A DNA stretch of 25,000 nt, taken from Owenia fusiformis. Lineage: Eukaryota; Annelida; Polychaeta; Sabellida; Oweniidae. This document shows, in pieces, positions 22,018 through 25,000 of this stretch (the first letter of the stretch is position 1; the number at the start of each line of letters is the position of its first letter). The position numbers and the translations under genes are program-made. The notes beneath the pieces were generated by a model. The model worked only from the letters and a program-made list of their open reading frames with translations, had not been told where the DNA came from and did not search any database. The stretch is from positions 1 through 25,000 of the forward strand of contig CAIIXF020000228.1 of the NCBI GenBank assembly GCA_903813345.2, given 5' to 3'.

Positions 22018-22023
22018 TTTATT
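22018..22023 (-). terminator. Polyadenylation signal AATAAA for JMJD4
   Basis: The plus strand reads TTTATT, giving AATAAA on the minus strand 56 bases after the JMJD4 stop codon, a typical distance for a short 3' UTR. Confidence 0.6.
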
Positions 22024-22079
22024 TCAGACAACAGCACATACTTGATACATACTTTCAATGTAAAGAATAAAACTCTAGA

Positions 22080-24471
22080 TTATGTGTCACATGCATGTAC
22101 TTTACTACTGAGGAAAAATCGTAGATGTTTTGTGAATTCATTTGGATGGGGGTCTAGTACATCAAGATCTAACTGAGTGAATTCTTCATGTTCTATCATA
22201 TCAGCTAAAATTTCCTCTACTTTAAGCAGATCATGGATTAAATGGCATGGGGATTCTGGATTGAAGTCTTTGCCACAATAACTGCATGGCGTCCAATGTA
22301 TATTATTCAAATACAACTCAATGGTGGGTCTCTCAATATCCTTGTTTTGACTAGCTTCATCATATTTAATATTTGTCTCTTTTATTTCAAGTTTTTCCAT
22401 TTCACTTTTCATTGTGGATTGTATTTCCTCAGTGGTAATTGTCCCAGGACCATAAGAGTCAGTATTACAAGTTCCAGTGGTTGTGGCATTAGAATTATTG
22501 CACATATGTTTATGATTGGTAGAAGGAACACTTTGTTTATCTTGTTGGCTATATAAGCATTTTGTTTCTCCATTTTCCATATCATTCAAGAATGTCATCC
22601 TTCGGTTGGCAACAATATTGATGAATTTATAAAACTCAATAAAGTCAATTCCAGTTGTCGCCTTCAGTATCAACTGCAAAAAAGAAATGTCCTCGAATTA
22701 TAATAAACTTGACAGTGTTTGCTCAAGACCTAGTAGGCTACATAGTTGGAGCTTCTGTTGAATCTATTAACAAAACTAAAGGTTAAAAATAAATTCTGGA
22801 GACAACTGAAAATCAGGAATTATCATTGACAACACATTTTAAGAATCTGCTAAAAATTCATGATTATAATTACCAATTTTTTTAACATTTTAATGTAAAT
22901 ACATATATTTGTATATTATGGTAGAATAAAAAATATTTCAATGAAATGTTGAAATGACAATTTTCAATGTTTTGTTTCTAGGTTATTTTTAAGTCTCCAA
23001 TTTTTTGTGGCTGGTGTTCAGTGGGTTGTGTACGGCAGTTGGTGTTCAGTGTCCTTAACAGTGTTTGGCCATCAGTATCTGTAACAAATGGTAGGTGGTG
23101 GCATTTTGCATGTTAATGCCTAGTCAACATTTTGTGAAAGTGCAGGATTACAGATGTATCTTAGAGGCTCTGACAATCTGAGACCTCTATCATATATTAC
23201 CTGACAATGTTTGTTCCATCCATCCATGTCCCAACAATCGCTGATCTCACGTTGTACACCAACCAGACAAGTCTTGATATATCGCCAGCCCAACATAATA
23301 TTACAGCCATTCAGCCAATTATGATTGATGGATATTGTGTCTTCCTGGTATGGAATAAAGTAATTTTGATTAAAATTTCCATATGGGTGACCCAAAAAAT
23401 ATTTCACCCCCTATATTTGGAATAAATTTCTCAATAATGAAGGAATCTTCATGATTTTTTGTGAAGGTGAAGATAGAGTGTTCAATGGAAGAACGGTTGG
23501 TGTACTTGTATAGCATCAACAACTTTAAGATTTAGAGATACCAAGTTTTCTGTCCAGGGATGCTTCAAAAACGTTCAAGAATACAATTTTCTAAAATTGG
23601 GATTTCTGTCTTAGCCATTATTTGAGTCATTTTTGAATTCCTTTCACATATATTACCATTAATATGTCATATCTATTCATTTTTCTTAAATAATTTTGTC
23701 AAATTTAATAGACTGACTCGTTTATTGATTAATTTTAGAAAAGACAGATTTTCTAATTTACATTTTTGATGCTTTGCAAGCATACCAATCTTTCTTCCAT
23801 TGAACAGTGGGTGGCATTTTTGGGGTCACCATGAACTAGATATAGTACTAAATATATTTACATAGATTACATATGCTTTACGACTTAATTAGCAATGTTT
23901 TGCGACATAAGTGGTAAGTTTACAAATTGTCTGGATGGAAATTTCAAGAAATAAATCTATAGATGAAGTATGTAACATGATAATGGTGAAAATGTCAAAC
24001 GTTTTCTGGGAGCCTAAGTATTTTTTGCTTATACGAGTCACTGGTTAATACTGATTTAAAATATCAAAACCTTGAACAAAAAATAGCTGTTTATTTTCTA
24101 ATATAGTAAAATTAAAACATACAAAATGTCACTACCTGCCATTTGTTACAGATGCCTACCATCAAATGACAAAAACGTTGGGGACCAATTTGCATTAACT
24201 TACCATGTTGTGTACCTGATGATGCCATCCACTAGGCACAAATATCACCTCCCCTGCCTCCTGTATAACTTCTATAGGACCAATCAGCTTATGCAGATCT
24301 GGATACTTCTTACTGTCCAATTGCTTTATTGAAGAGACATCATACGCTAATTGACGGAACTTGTCTGTTAGATACTGTTCATCCCCTGGGGGAAATATAA
24401 GCCATTTCTTGCGGCCACAGACATTGGCTGACCAACTATAGGATCTGAACACATCTGCATGAAATGGCGTC
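22080..24471 (-). CDS. JMJD4: JMJD4 2-oxoglutarate/Fe(II) oxygenase, 3' three exons (5' end beyond window)
   Basis: JMJD4 is a JmjC dioxygenase; the human enzyme hydroxylates a lysine in the NIKS motif of release factor eRF1 and supports translation termination. Exons seen are 24471-24204, 23344-23201 and 22673-22080, with GTAAGT and GTAATA donors, matching phases and about 335 residues. The first visible exon has TPFHADVFRSYSW, with the iron-binding HxD at 24461-24453, then CGRKKWLIFPPG, and FVPSGWHHQVHNM, with the distal His at 24221-24219. The next exon gives EDTISINHNWLNGCN and HCQ, and the last begins LILKATTGIDFIEFYKF. These blocks match vertebrate JMJD4 closely. The N-terminal part (more than 100 residues in the family) must lie past base 25000, because the acceptor CTAG at 24472-24475 needs an upstream exon ending in phase 2. 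The last exon carries a long polar insert and a CSYC motif. Confidence 0.93.
23077..24153. repeat. Inverted repeat pair flanking a JMJD4 exon
   Basis: A 38-base block at 23077-23114 (starting atctgtaacaaatgg) recurs as reverse complement at 24116-24153 with 34 of 38 matches, and all four differences are transitions. The arms are about 1 kb apart and enclose JMJD4 exon 23344-23201 plus a second inverted-repeat element. They could be two copies of one repeat in opposite orientation or the ends of a single element. Confidence 0.65.
23386..23830. mobile_element. Foldback element within a JMJD4 intron
   Basis: The outer ends ggtgacccaaaaa (from 23386) and tttttggggtcacc (to 23830) are near-perfect reverse complements. 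Inside, 23479-23519 and 23766-23806 form 41-base arms with 35 matches, beginning tgttcaatggaagaa. It has no reading frame. This fits a non-autonomous inverted-repeat element of about 445 bp inserted between the two exons. Confidence 0.65.
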
Positions 24472-24475
24472 CTAG

Positions 24476-25000
24476 AAAAGGAATGTTTAGAAAGAATCTT
24501 ATAATAATATTTCATCTAAAATTGCAATTCTAAATGGTTCCCTTAACTAAAAGGATTGGCTCATCAGCTTGAGAATCTGAGCTGAAACACTAGCATGAAA
24601 TAGTATCCTAAATTAAATCTTGACATGCAATAAGATAATTTAAAATTATTGAAAATAGTTTATTGAACTTAACAATATCCAAAAGGTTTCTCTTATCGCC
24701 ATTTTATTTTTCATTCAATTTTCACTCCTATTGGCAATTATTCTTTTGAATAAATTGAAAGAACAGCAGTTGCTATAGATGTAAATCATTTATTTATTCA
24801 TGTGACATATGGTTCCGCACATGTTTAATTTTCTAGTCAAATTCAATATGTTTATTATTGCAACGAGGACATAAACAATAAAATTTCACAATAAAATTCA
24901 GAATAATGGCTAAATTATCAACATAAAAATATCAACAATGTGTGAATAATAGAATAATATTCCTATCCGTTATTCTACTTAACAATTGCTTATCAGGCAC
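24476..25000. other. Probable JMJD4 intron reaching the window edge
   Basis: This AT-rich region shows no minus-strand frame resembling the JMJD4 N-terminus, so it is probably intron. No other gene or clear repeat is visible. Confidence 0.5.

Noticed and set aside
22242-22556. Plus-strand frame of 104 codons
   Set aside because: Antisense shadow of the last JMJD4 exon.
1-25000. CRISPR arrays, operons, phage or viral genes
   Set aside because: Introns, gene content and repeat types are those of an animal nuclear genome; no regularly spaced direct repeats with unique spacers were seen.

Overview
This is a stretch of nuclear DNA from an invertebrate animal. It is AT-rich, its genes are split by short GT-AG introns, and it is dense in small inverted-repeat transposons. 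An animal-type chitin synthase together with animal orthologues of rolling stone, C7orf57, METTL21A and JMJD4 points to a metazoan. A lophotrochozoan (mollusc, annelid or brachiopod) is my best guess, but nothing in the window fixes the phylum. No bacterial or viral genes were seen.

Layout. 1-2238: no supported gene, only a GC-rich repeat at about 209-480. 2239-10460 (+): a complete chitin synthase in 13 coding exons; all splice phases agree and the predicted protein is about 1684 residues. 10473-11909: intergenic, with a 535-bp foldback element between the convergent chitin synthase and rolling stone genes. 11910-13665 (-): a two-exon rolling stone-like membrane protein. 13666-15578: intergenic, with a 394-bp MITE that has perfect 26-bp terminal inverted repeats. 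15579-17006 (-): a three-exon C7orf57 homologue. 17007-17385: a compact divergent promoter with an RFX X-box-like motif. 17386/17530-19985 (+): a METTL21A-like lysine methyltransferase in three exons, with transposon debris in its first intron. 19986-22079: intergenic, with a 910-bp element nested inside an older hairpin element. 22080-24471 (-): the last three coding exons of the JMJD4 oxygenase, whose 5' exons lie beyond the right edge. 24476-25000: probably JMJD4 intron.

The genes do not form one pathway. Chitin synthase and rolling stone are membrane proteins (matrix polymer synthesis; a family known from myoblast fusion). METTL21A and JMJD4 both modify protein lysines (chaperone methylation; release-factor hydroxylation). 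C7orf57 has no established function.

I found no obviously new enzymatic system. The observations most worth checking are the nested transposon whose target-site duplication is confirmed by the broken palindrome, the X-box candidate in the divergent promoter, the inverted repeats around one JMJD4 exon, and the alternative acceptor and local duplication within the chitin synthase gene.
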